From an archaeon (GTDB lineage Archaea; Thermoproteota; Nitrososphaeria; Nitrososphaerales; Gagatemarchaeaceae), in contig JAKAUC010000009.1 of NCBI GenBank assembly GCA_021827865.1, forward strand, positions 682,001-746,000: a stretch of DNA of 64,000 bases, written 5' to 3'. Positions within the stretch are counted from its first letter, which is position 1, and each line of letters opens with the position of its first letter. The position numbers were made by a program, and so were the translations under genes. Positions 43,886 to 51,334 of the stretch are shown one piece after another. The notes under the pieces are model-generated. The model was not told where the DNA came from. It did not search any database and saw only the letters and a list, made by a program, of their open reading frames with translations.

Positions 43886-44563
43886 ATGGGGTTGCTGAGT
43901 TTCGTACTGGCCGAAGCGGCGCTGGAGCTTGTCCCCAGGGAGGTCTGGAGGCAGCCGGCCGTGGCGTCGGATGCGAAGCGCAGGGGGAAGGAGCCAGGGG
44001 GGATGCTCCTCGACAGGAGCTTCCACCACTCGGCGATGGCCAGGCTGAGGGACTCCGAAAAGAGGGGGAGGCCTGACTTGGTGCACGCGGCATTGCTAAG
44101 CGTGACGGGGACGCCTCTGTATCTGGATGGGAGGGTGAAGGTCGTGGTGCACACCTGCGGGGGCATGGCTGTGGAGATTGCAGAGAAGACCAGGATCCCG
44201 AAGAACTACATCAGGTTCAGGGGGCTGATGGAGGAGGCGCTCGCCGGCGGGTCGGAGGGAGGGCTGGTGCGGGCCAGGGCCCTGGGGGTGAAGGAGCTGG
44301 TCGGAGTCCTGCGGCCCGACAGGGTCTTTGGGCTGTCTGTCCTCGGGAAGCGGGGGACAGCGGAGGCGCTGGCGGCGGAAGTGGGAGCGCTGAAGGCCCC
44401 GGCGGTCGTCGTAGGAGGGTTCCCCAGGGGGCACTTCGCCGAAGAGACGATGGCGGTCATCGATGAGCTGGTGAGGATACATCCCCGGCCGCTGGAGGCG
44501 CATGTGGTGGCTGCGAGGGTGGTGTACGAGATCGAGAAAGCCGAGGGCGGGTTCAAGGATTAA
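43886..44563 (+). CDS. nep1: 16S rRNA pseudouridine N1-methyltransferase Nep1
   Basis: SPOUT-class methyltransferase (Emg1) needed for small-subunit biogenesis. The 225 residues include a typical early segment DRSFHHSAMARL (near 48), RGRPDLVHAALLSV (near 65), YIRFRGLMEEAL (near 110) and the knot region VVGGFPRGHFAEE (near 182). ATG start. It shares an intergenic region with rnp4. Confidence 0.92.
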   Translation: MGLLSFVLAEAALELVPREVWRQPAVASDAKRRGKEPGGMLLDRSFHHSAMARLRDSEKRGRPDLVHAALLSVTGTPLYLDGRVKVVVHTCGGMAVEIAEKTRIPKNYIRFRGLMEEALAGGSEGGLVRARALGVKELVGVLRPDRVFGLSVLGKRGTAEALAAEVGALKAPAVVVGGFPRGHFAEETMAVIDELVRIHPRPLEAHVVAARVVYEIEKAEGGFKD

Positions 44564-44591
44564 AAACTCACGGCGGGGCTCGCCGGGATGT

Positions 44592-44705
44592 GCGGTCGTC
44601 GTCCAGAGCGGGCCTCAGAGTGTTCGCACTCTGGCGCGCGGAAAGTCTGGTCTAGGACATCAGCCCTCCAAGCTGGTAACCCGGGTTCAAATCCCGGCGA
44701 CCGCA
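44592..44705 (+). tRNA. tRNA-Gly (UCC) with a D-loop intron
   Basis: Acceptor GCGGUCG/CGACCGC with discriminator A, D-stem GUCC/GGAC, anticodon stem UCAGC/GCUGG around CCUCCAA, and T-arm CCGGG-UUCAAAU-CCCGG. About 39 nt (near 44607-44645) are inserted in the D-loop and contain a perfect hairpin CAGAGUG-UUCG-CACUCUG. Without it the tRNA is 75 nt. Position 33 is C instead of the near-universal U, if the UCC anticodon reading is right. It borders the atypical cassette that follows. Confidence 0.88.
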
Positions 44706-45054
44706 CGCCTCTTTCCTCTCTCCTTTTGTAAGCCCTGCTTGCTCAGCCCTGCTGCTGCGAGATTGTGTGAGTTTGTATGAGGTCTGTGTGGGAACAGCCT
44801 GCCGGCCCTTCAGGGCCGGCAACAGTTGCAGAAAAATACCGCAATTTTACAGCAGTCAGCATGGGACAAGCCACCCTACCTGTACTGAAGTAGAGCAGGG
44901 CGCCTCTGAAAGATGCGCGGCGGGTGAAGTGTATGAAGGAGGAAGTGATTGTGACTAATGCGGAGGGCGACTTCCGAATACTCTCACCAGATCCTACCTT
45001 CAAAAACCTGTAGTCGCCTGGCTCACTATAAGCCTATACCGAGGTGGGGAATTC
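44706..45054. other. Junction between tRNA-Gly and the cassette
   Basis: Contains a strong hairpin (see 44800-44821) and a 26-codon frame at 44933-45013 with plausible coding composition but no family. CTATAAG at about 45026 lies 27 bp before the GTG of the methyltransferase gene and is its likely promoter. No direct repeat of the tRNA end was found by eye. Confidence 0.45.
44800..44821. repeat. Perfect inverted repeat (hairpin)
   Basis: TGCCGGCCC and GGGCCGGCA flank a 4-base TTCA loop: a perfect 9-bp stem, very GC-rich, in an otherwise AT-richer junction. It could be a transcription terminator for tRNA-Gly, or an end of a mobile element. Confidence 0.6.
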
Positions 45055-46926
45055 GTGGTGTTCCAGATTGTAGAACCGAAAGAGTTAGATCGGGGACGAA
45101 TTTCCACTTCGGAGTTGCAAGAAAGCTCGTTCTTCTTCAAGTTATTCAATAGCATCAAGACGGAGTCTGAGGTCAAACTGGCAGAAGCAGAACTGACCTC
45201 CTTATTCGGGAAGGTCCAACCAGTACACAATTTTGCAGAAGAGCTATCGACGAGCGATTTGCACGATGTCCTAAACGTCGCTAGTCAAAGGGGCGGCCGT
45301 TCCGAGCTAATCAATTCCATAACTTACGAGCTCGCTTATGGACGAGTACAAGGGTTCAAGGGAAAAGGATCTCTTGGTATCCTTCCCAAACTGGTCAGAA
45401 GACTGGCTTACACAGCTGAAATATATGTCGTAGCGAAGGCCCACACGCAGATTCGGGGCCAAAACCTTGTTCGCGGAGTGAATCTCTTCAGTTATTCCGG
45501 CAAGAAGTCTCGCATAGTTAGAGCCATAACAGTCCAACGCTTCTTGGACAAATCCGCGTATGTTTCGAAACTGAGCCGCAACGCAAAAGAGTTGGAAATC
45601 AATCTAGAAACCCTTCTCAGGTTACCAAGATGGCAGGCTGATCGCATACCCGCGAGTGAAACAGCCTCCGTTGGGAGGAGACTTGAAGACTGGTTCGCGA
45701 TACGGGAGGAACCATCTCTCTATCTAGCCCATTTTATGCATCCCTACAAGGGGAAATTCCATCCAAAGCTAGCACGTGCCTTGTTGAACATAGTTTGTCC
45801 TGAGGACGACTCGATTGTACTCGACAATTTTTCGGGGAGCGGAACCACCTTGCTCGAAGCCCAATGGATGGGAATTCAGTCAGTGGGAGTTGATCTGAAT
45901 CCCCTATCCGTGCTTATGACTGACGTGAAGATACAATCGGTGAAGGTCGGTTCGAGCATACTTCGGGGTGCCATAGACCGATTCCTATTATCGTACAAGA
46001 AACAGAGTCAAGTACAGAAACTCGTGATGGATCCCCATGTGGCCAAACGTAATGGTAAGATCCGGCTTGCCGAGGGCCAACTGACTCAAATTGAAATGGC
46101 AATACAGACTTCCAAGAGACTATTTGGCGATGCGCGAGAGAATCCGATCAGGAGTTTCGTCATTCTTGGAATAAGTGGGGCGATAAGCGATGTCAGCCGC
46201 AGGACGCAAAGGGACTTCTCGGAGGTTCTCGCCGAGAGACTGCAAAAGCTCTGGTTGAGGGTTCGTCTTGAGCAACTTCTAGCGAGGAAACTGAATCTGA
46301 AGTTATCGAACGGTGTATGTTATGTGGGAGATGCGAGAGATCTGACAAGATTAGAGACCTTAGATGAGTCTTCGCATTCTCTCGGAAGTGGGTCGATAAC
46401 AGGTATCCTGGATTCCCCCCCGTATTCATCAGCTTTGGACTACATCAAGAATGATTTCCCACAACTCACATTATTGGGGATTGGAGGCAATCTTGAGGAA
46501 CTCGCTGACAAGATGATAGGCACGCGCAAGGAGCGAGTTTCAATCGCTCCTAAGGAGAAGCGGGATGTTGAGGTTCCAGCGGTCGCTACTAGGATTCTGC
46601 AAAGGCTTCAGGCACAAGGCGAAACTGTCATGGCGAATTCCATAGCCCAATATTGGCAGGATATGAGGGACGCCCTGTCGGAGATGGAGCGGGTTTTGAA
46701 ACCAGGTGGCAAAGCTGCCGTAGTGGTGGGGGACAATAATGTCAAGACAAGAAAGGGAGGAAGATATGAAAGAGTCCCAAATATCAAAGTTCTTGTGGGC
46801 ATCAGCAAATCATTGGGGTTCAATGTGATTTCGCTTGTCAGGAGGGATCTGGAAAAGACCATGTCTGGTCTCATACGAGATGAGACTGTGATAATCCTGG
46901 AGAAACCTCCATGCGCAAATCCTTGA
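45055..46926 (+). CDS. SPPY-motif DNA methyltransferase with long N-terminal extension
   Basis: A 623-residue protein. Residues 1-225 have no recognised domain. The methyltransferase part starts near HPYKGKFHPKLARALL (about 231), followed by the SAM motif I DNFSGSGTTLLEAQW (about 257), an acidic strand-2 end GVDLNP, and the catalytic motif IV DSPPYSSALDY near 453. A closing MERVLKPGGKAAVVVGDN segment is typical of DNA amino-methyltransferases. SPPY favours N4-cytosine methylation; N6-adenine cannot be excluded. GTG start 27 bp after a CTATAAG box, so leaderless. Codon use and base composition are clearly more AT-rich than the housekeeping genes on both sides. Probable self-protection partner of the downstream nuclease-like gene. 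Confidence 0.85.
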   Translation: MVFQIVEPKELDRGRISTSELQESSFFFKLFNSIKTESEVKLAEAELTSLFGKVQPVHNFAEELSTSDLHDVLNVASQRGGRSELINSITYELAYGRVQGFKGKGSLGILPKLVRRLAYTAEIYVVAKAHTQIRGQNLVRGVNLFSYSGKKSRIVRAITVQRFLDKSAYVSKLSRNAKELEINLETLLRLPRWQADRIPASETASVGRRLEDWFAIREEPSLYLAHFMHPYKGKFHPKLARALLNIVCPEDDSIVLDNFSGSGTTLLEAQWMGIQSVGVDLNPLSVLMTDVKIQSVKVGSSILRGAIDRFLLSYKKQSQVQKLVMDPHVAKRNGKIRLAEGQLTQIEMAIQTSKRLFGDARENPIRSFVILGISGAISDVSRRTQRDFSEVLAERLQKLWLRVRLEQLLARKLNLKLSNGVCYVGDARDLTRLETLDESSHSLGSGSITGILDSPPYSSALDYIKNDFPQLTLLGIGGNLEELADKMIGTRKERVSIAPKEKRDVEVPAVATRILQRLQAQGETVMANSIAQYWQDMRDALSEMERVLKPGGKAAVVVGDNNVKTRKGGRYERVPNIKVLVGISKSLGFNVISLVRRDLEKTMSGLIRDETVIILEKPPCANP

Positions 46927-46950
46927 AGATCCACCTGTAAGACGTATCTA

Positions 46951-46962
46951 CCTGCTTATCAG
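46951..46962 (+). promoter_or_regulatory. Putative TATA box for the AIPR gene
   Basis: A GCTTATCAG element centred about 25 bp before the TTG at 46981, in the 54-bp gap after the methyltransferase stop. The spacing fits a leaderless message and implies that the AIPR gene can be transcribed on its own. Confidence 0.35.
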
Positions 46963-46980
46963 CCACCCCTTTACACACAG

Positions 46981-48864
46981 TTGGAACAAGCATCGAAACT
47001 CACCCTGCCAGACATTGCCTTCTCAAAGGTCGTTCAGGAGAAAGTAGATGCGTACGCAATGGAGTGGAAACATGGGGACAAGGGGGACGCCTTTGCACAA
47101 TGGGTCACTGAGCTCATCTTGGAAGTTCCCGAGGATATAGCATTCAATGCGAGTTATGTTGGTAGTGTAGGACATGATCACGGATTGGATTCGATTGTCC
47201 GACTGGATCAGACCCTCTATCTGATTCAGGCAAAGGGAACGGAAGACTGTACCCCAAATGCATTTCCAGAATCTGTAATCGATGACTTCCTGAGATGCCT
47301 AGAGTGGCTCGAAAACCCGACGCTAAGGACAGAGACGTCTGGTTATGACTTCCAGAGAGCGAGCCAAGTGTACAAACAAGCTGTCGAGGACGGCTGCAAA
47401 ATTAGGCTAATCCTCGTCTTGCTTGGGTCGCTTTCTCCAGATGCTGAAAGTCGATTCCAAGTAGAACAATCGAAAATGATAACTAAGCGGGGAGACTATG
47501 CGTTAGAGAAAAGAACATTCCAGGATCTGAAAGAAGAGTATGTGGGGAGTCTTGAACTTGAGGAAGACTTCAAGGACTCACTACTCTTGAAAGTGGAACC
47601 CGACCAGACCTTCGAGAAGACAGCCAATGGATTGAAGGCGTTCGTAGTCACAGTACCCGCGACTGAGCTACGTAGGATATACGTCCAGTATGGCCGTAGG
47701 CTATTCTTCTACAATGTGAGATTCTATCTCCAAAAGACAGGTGTGAATAAGGCGATAATGGGTACGTTAAAGGTCGATAACAAGTACAAGTCGGTCTTCT
47801 GGCATCTCAACAATGGTATTGTCATAGTCTGCAAAAGCGCAGCGTGGACAGACCGTGAGAAGAGGGAACTTAGGCTGGAAGCGCCGCAAATTGTGAATGG
47901 TTGTCAGACAGTTGTGACGTTAGCCAACGCCGATAATGAAGAATATGGTCTCGAAGACGTTGATGTATTGGCTAGAATTATAGAGACTGACGATAGAGAA
48001 TTCGGGCTGAAGATTACACAAGCCACGAATACTCAAAACGTCAACTCAGCTCGTGACTTGGCCTCGAATGAGCCCGAACAGGTTCGACTGCAGGGACTGT
48101 TCTCCCAGCTCGACCCTCCATTCTACTATGAGCGCAAGAGAAGGGAATTTGAAAGCCTTGAACAAGCATCCAAGTCTCCATACATAGATCCTTCCACACG
48201 GAAACCCCGGCTTGTTGAGAACTCCGACGTCGCCAGCGCTTATCTTTCATTTGCATGCCAAATGCCTACGCAGGCAAGAACCAAGTTCCGCGAACTGTTC
48301 GATGTTAATACTGGTACCGATGAAAGGACACCTTACTATGATCTGATTTTCAAAGGCGAAAGAACCGCAGAGGAATATCTACTCCCCACTCTACTTGCCG
48401 AGAAAATATGGCTATACCTCAGGGACTTCAGAAAGAGGAGAAATCAGTTCGAACAGATAGTAAAAAGAAAACTGAGGGTTGGAGAGAAACTAACAACCGA
48501 AGAAGAAAATCAGGTCCAAGAATTCCGGACAATGGAAGCGCTTCCTTATGCACGTACCCAGATACTGGGGCTTACATACTTGCTGATAACCGAGAAGTAC
48601 AGTAGATTCAACTCTGTGATTGCAAGAGGTTTGATGAAGTATTGGTATGAAAAACCCAAGATCTTCCAGGACATTATCGATTACGCCGTCTATACAATTA
48701 TTAGCCACACCAACTCGGCAAGGACAAGAGATCCGGCTATTGACTTCGATAACGCTTACAAGCTGGAGAATACCTATCGCGAATTAAGTCAAGAGCTTAA
48801 AAGAAGACTTGCAGACAAGTTCTTGAAATCGCCACTCGATGAGCTCCCAGAAATTGTGGGATAA
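46981..48864 (+). CDS. AIPR-family abortive-infection protein (predicted nuclease)
   Basis: A 627-residue protein of the AIPR (abortive infection phage resistance) family. The core signature is visible at FWHLNNGIVIVC near residue 277 and APQIVNGCQTVVTLA near 301, followed by NTQNVNSARDLASNEPEQ. Residues about 68-85 contain GLDSIVRLDQTLYLIQAKG, a D-x(n)-Q-x-K pattern like the PD-(D/E)xK nuclease core, so DNA or RNA cleavage is likely. The family acts in restriction-like or suicide phage defence in bacteria; archaeal members are little studied. TTG start. Composition is AT-rich like its neighbours, and it lies between a methyltransferase and a RelA/SpoT protein. Confidence 0.85.
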   Translation: MEQASKLTLPDIAFSKVVQEKVDAYAMEWKHGDKGDAFAQWVTELILEVPEDIAFNASYVGSVGHDHGLDSIVRLDQTLYLIQAKGTEDCTPNAFPESVIDDFLRCLEWLENPTLRTETSGYDFQRASQVYKQAVEDGCKIRLILVLLGSLSPDAESRFQVEQSKMITKRGDYALEKRTFQDLKEEYVGSLELEEDFKDSLLLKVEPDQTFEKTANGLKAFVVTVPATELRRIYVQYGRRLFFYNVRFYLQKTGVNKAIMGTLKVDNKYKSVFWHLNNGIVIVCKSAAWTDREKRELRLEAPQIVNGCQTVVTLANADNEEYGLEDVDVLARIIETDDREFGLKITQATNTQNVNSARDLASNEPEQVRLQGLFSQLDPPFYYERKRREFESLEQASKSPYIDPSTRKPRLVENSDVASAYLSFACQMPTQARTKFRELFDVNTGTDERTPYYDLIFKGERTAEEYLLPTLLAEKIWLYLRDFRKRRNQFEQIVKRKLRVGEKLTTEEENQVQEFRTMEALPYARTQILGLTYLLITEKYSRFNSVIARGLMKYWYEKPKIFQDIIDYAVYTIISHTNSARTRDPAIDFDNAYKLENTYRELSQELKRRLADKFLKSPLDELPEIVG

Positions 48865-48943
48865 TTTATCAGAAGGCGCCAGATGATGACTTGCCTTATC
48901 GACCTAAACGCGGCCCCCGCCATTCACAGTAGGGTAGCCCAAG

Positions 48944-50002
48944 TTGAACTTGTTGGATAAGACTGATGTTGCGGAATACCGAAAAACCATTCTTCCATAT
49001 TGTGAGGTCGTTCAGACAGACCTTGAGGGGTCACTGAAGCTCTTCATTTCTCAGGCAAGTAGCAGTGAAATAACGAGAATCTTGGGCACAAGCGAGTTTT
49101 TCCATAGAGTAAAATCCCCTGAATCGATCCTTCGGAAATGTGTGAGGGATGAGGTGAACGCGGTTCACGACATTCCGACCGGAATAGAAGATTTGATCGG
49201 CCTTAGAGTTGTCGTCTTGAACAAGCGAGATGCTAGACTACTCTTCGAAAATCTTCAGGGAAGGCAAACAGAATGGTTTTGCGATACAGAAGCCCCACCG
49301 AAGTTCGTTCAGTACACAGTAGACTCCTCGAATAGGTATTCTATGAGGACCGGGTACCAGGCATTCCACATTACATTCATTCATACAAGGAAATTTCCTG
49401 GATACGAAGTCAACACGCATTGGCCGGTGGAGATCCAGGTAACCAGTAGGCTATGGGATTTTTGGTCGAACTACAGCCGTAAGTACTTCTACAGAGGTGC
49501 AGTTGATGATAACGACCCAACTGGACCATACAATCTGGCCATTTCAAAGATACTTGATACTGGTGAAGACCTAATGGTGGCTATGACTGATGCGCTCCTT
49601 AAGCCAGCAATGAACGAACCCACTGAACATACAGAAGCCATCAAGCCGGAAGCGGATCAGTTACCGGTGACGGATGCCAGCGTGAAGAATTGGCTATATG
49701 CTCACCTGACGGAGCTTATTGGCCCACGGGCAAACATGCCCAATCAAATCTTCATTTCTAAGGTAACCTACGAGTTGAATAAGCATGGAGTGAACCTTTC
49801 ACAACTGGAGATAGCTATGAAAGATCAAAGGTTGAGGACTATATATCAAGCCACTCTGACAAATAATGGTGTAGAGTTTCTCCCCCCTTACCAACAGATT
49901 CTGTTCTTCATTCTATTATCTCAAGGCTCCACAATAGACGACGCAGTGGCGCGTGTCAACGAAGAGTTGCAACTACTTGGGATAAGATTGCGAGTTCATT
50001 GA
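48944..50002 (+). CDS. RelA/SpoT-domain nucleotidyltransferase with C-terminal extension
   Basis: A 352-residue protein. Residues about 50-185 form a RelA/SpoT synthetase domain: RVKSPESILRKC near 55, GIEDLIGLRVVVLN near 80, GYQAFHITFI near 137 and PVEIQVTSRLWDFWS near 161, which keep the substrate and metal residues (K/S loop, D and R of DLIGLR, H, E of EIQ). There is no HD hydrolase domain, ACT or TGS domain. The remaining ~150 residues after a proline/glutamate-rich linker (TEHTEAIKPEAD) are unrecognised and could sense a trigger. Such proteins make (p)ppGpp-like alarmones, toxic (pp)pApp, or modify tRNA. They are rare in archaea. TTG start, 79 bp after the AIPR gene. Confidence 0.83.
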   Translation: MNLLDKTDVAEYRKTILPYCEVVQTDLEGSLKLFISQASSSEITRILGTSEFFHRVKSPESILRKCVRDEVNAVHDIPTGIEDLIGLRVVVLNKRDARLLFENLQGRQTEWFCDTEAPPKFVQYTVDSSNRYSMRTGYQAFHITFIHTRKFPGYEVNTHWPVEIQVTSRLWDFWSNYSRKYFYRGAVDDNDPTGPYNLAISKILDTGEDLMVAMTDALLKPAMNEPTEHTEAIKPEADQLPVTDASVKNWLYAHLTELIGPRANMPNQIFISKVTYELNKHGVNLSQLEIAMKDQRLRTIYQATLTNNGVEFLPPYQQILFFILLSQGSTIDDAVARVNEELQLLGIRLRVH

Positions 50003-50105
50003 GTCAATGAAGGTGCTAAGCACCACGTGACTCTTCGCGCCCTCACACGCCACAAATCCCGGAACGATCCAGAACCCAGTGCGCCTGAACGGACCTAATC
50101 TTTCT
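50003..50105. other. Short intergenic stretch after the cassette
   Basis: Contains no recognisable terminator hairpin or repeat. It leads into a decayed reverse-strand gene. Confidence 0.4.
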
Positions 50106-50495
50106 TCACCCGTCCAGAGCTTGCGCCGGTGGGCAAAGTTCGGAACCTTCTTGGAAAGCGATTATTCGTGTGGAGTAATCCATTGTCTTGCTGTAGAGCT
50201 TGACCGACCCTGTCTCTCTGACGCGCTTCCTCCGATACCAAAGTGTGGATTTGTTCACCCCGAACTCTCGATGCGGCCTGGTCAGAATCATCTCCTTCAC
50301 AGCGTCCTTCTAGAGCGCTTCTTTGACCTTGACATGCTTCAGAACAAATTCAAGGCTCTGGCTTCTCCCTAGGAGGAAGCTGGCGTACCTCCTCGTGTTC
50401 AGGATGATCTCCTCTAGCTTCGACCGAGCTTGAAGTTCATGAAGAGCAGGTTGATCGTCCTCTGAGCGAGCACAGCCTACAAAAAGAGAGCGCAT
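50106..50495 (-). pseudogene. Decayed gene with in-frame amber codon
   Basis: One reading frame runs across the interval, broken once by TAG after VKHVKVKEAL-like sequence (FVLKHVKVKEAL). Before the stop: QARSKLEEIILNTRRYASF; after it: KEMILTRPHREFGVNKSTL followed by WYRRKRVRETGSVKLYSKT. The GVNKSTLWYRRKR part looks like the recognition helix of a helix-turn-helix. Both halves appear to belong to one protein of perhaps 130 residues or the tail of a larger one, possibly from a mobile element. I do not recognise the family. No start codon at the usual place is convincing. Confidence 0.5.
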
Positions 50496-50739
50496 CCCAT
50501 TTTTGGCTAACGGGGTGTTGATTCGGGGTTTTCCGGAGGAAGCTTAGACGGTTACAGTGTTGATAGTTTACTAGCAAGCTGAACGGGAAGGACGTCCAAG
50601 GAGTATACTCACTCCTCTATTCCCTCCTCTTTTGTGCCCGCTCGCATACGCGTGAGAGGCTTGAACCAGAGTCTCGGCAGCTTAGACTAGGCAGACCATT
50701 TGACGCCACGGCCATGGCTACCTTGCGCAGCGTCCGGAG
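50496..50739. other. No convincing gene
   Basis: AT content falls back towards the genomic level here. I see no frame with coding character and no repeat matching the tRNA-Gly side of the cassette. Confidence 0.4.
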
Positions 50740-51084
50740 TCAACCCTGAAGCCGTCCGACCAGCTTCATCATCTCGGTGTAGTGCTCCCTGATCACGTCG
50801 GCCCCCTTGGGCCCCATCATCGCTTCGGCGTTCTTTCTGCACTCCTCAATCGCGGTGAGCATCCCGGCCTTCGTGGGGTTGTCGAAGCTGACGCCGCACC
50901 TGCTGAAGGTTGAGGTCACGAATTGTCTCACCTGTTGCTTCAGCGCTTCGTCGGCTACGGGCTGGTTCAGCATCTCGGAGAACTCGCGGTTGGCGCTCTC
51001 GAAGCAGGTCAGGAGCTCGTTTCTTACCAGGTCCGGCGTCACCTTCTCGTCCGGGACGTCAGGCGCCTTGTAGGTCTGTCCCAT
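50740..51084 (-). CDS. Conserved hypothetical helical protein
   Basis: A 114-residue soluble protein predicted to be mostly helical, with one Cys in LLTCFESANREFSEML and another in FSRCGVSFDNP, and MLTAIEECRKNAEAMMGPKG near the end. ATG start with GATAAATA about 30-40 bp upstream. GC-rich codons mark it as resident rather than part of the AT-rich cassette. Family not recognised. Confidence 0.6.
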   Translation of the reverse strand: MGQTYKAPDVPDEKVTPDLVRNELLTCFESANREFSEMLNQPVADEALKQQVRQFVTSTFSRCGVSFDNPTKAGMLTAIEECRKNAEAMMGPKGADVIREHYTEMMKLVGRLQG

Positions 51085-51334
51085 GCGTTGTCGAGCTCCC
51101 GCGGGAGCCCTGTAGTATTTATCATGAACGATTCACGTGAGTGGAAGGAGGATCTCATGCCGCCCTTGCCCCCAGCCTGTTCAAGAGGGGTCTATCCCCA
51201 AAGGCGAGAATTGGAAGACTCGCCGTGACTTCAGGGGCAAGCGGTGGACCCTCTGCAAGGTAACCGGCGGACGGCTCGTAATGCGTCAAGCAGGCAGGCC
51301 CTCCCGACCAAGATGAGGTTTGGCTATGGTCCTC
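51085..51334. other. Intergenic, nothing recognised
   Basis: Holds the promoter of the leftward 114-residue protein (GATAAATA near 51118). The rest shows no gene, repeat or RNA structure I can support. Confidence 0.4.

Noticed and set aside
44767-44958. Forward frame of about 63 codons before the cassette
   Set aside because: It crosses the strong hairpin and has no coding character.
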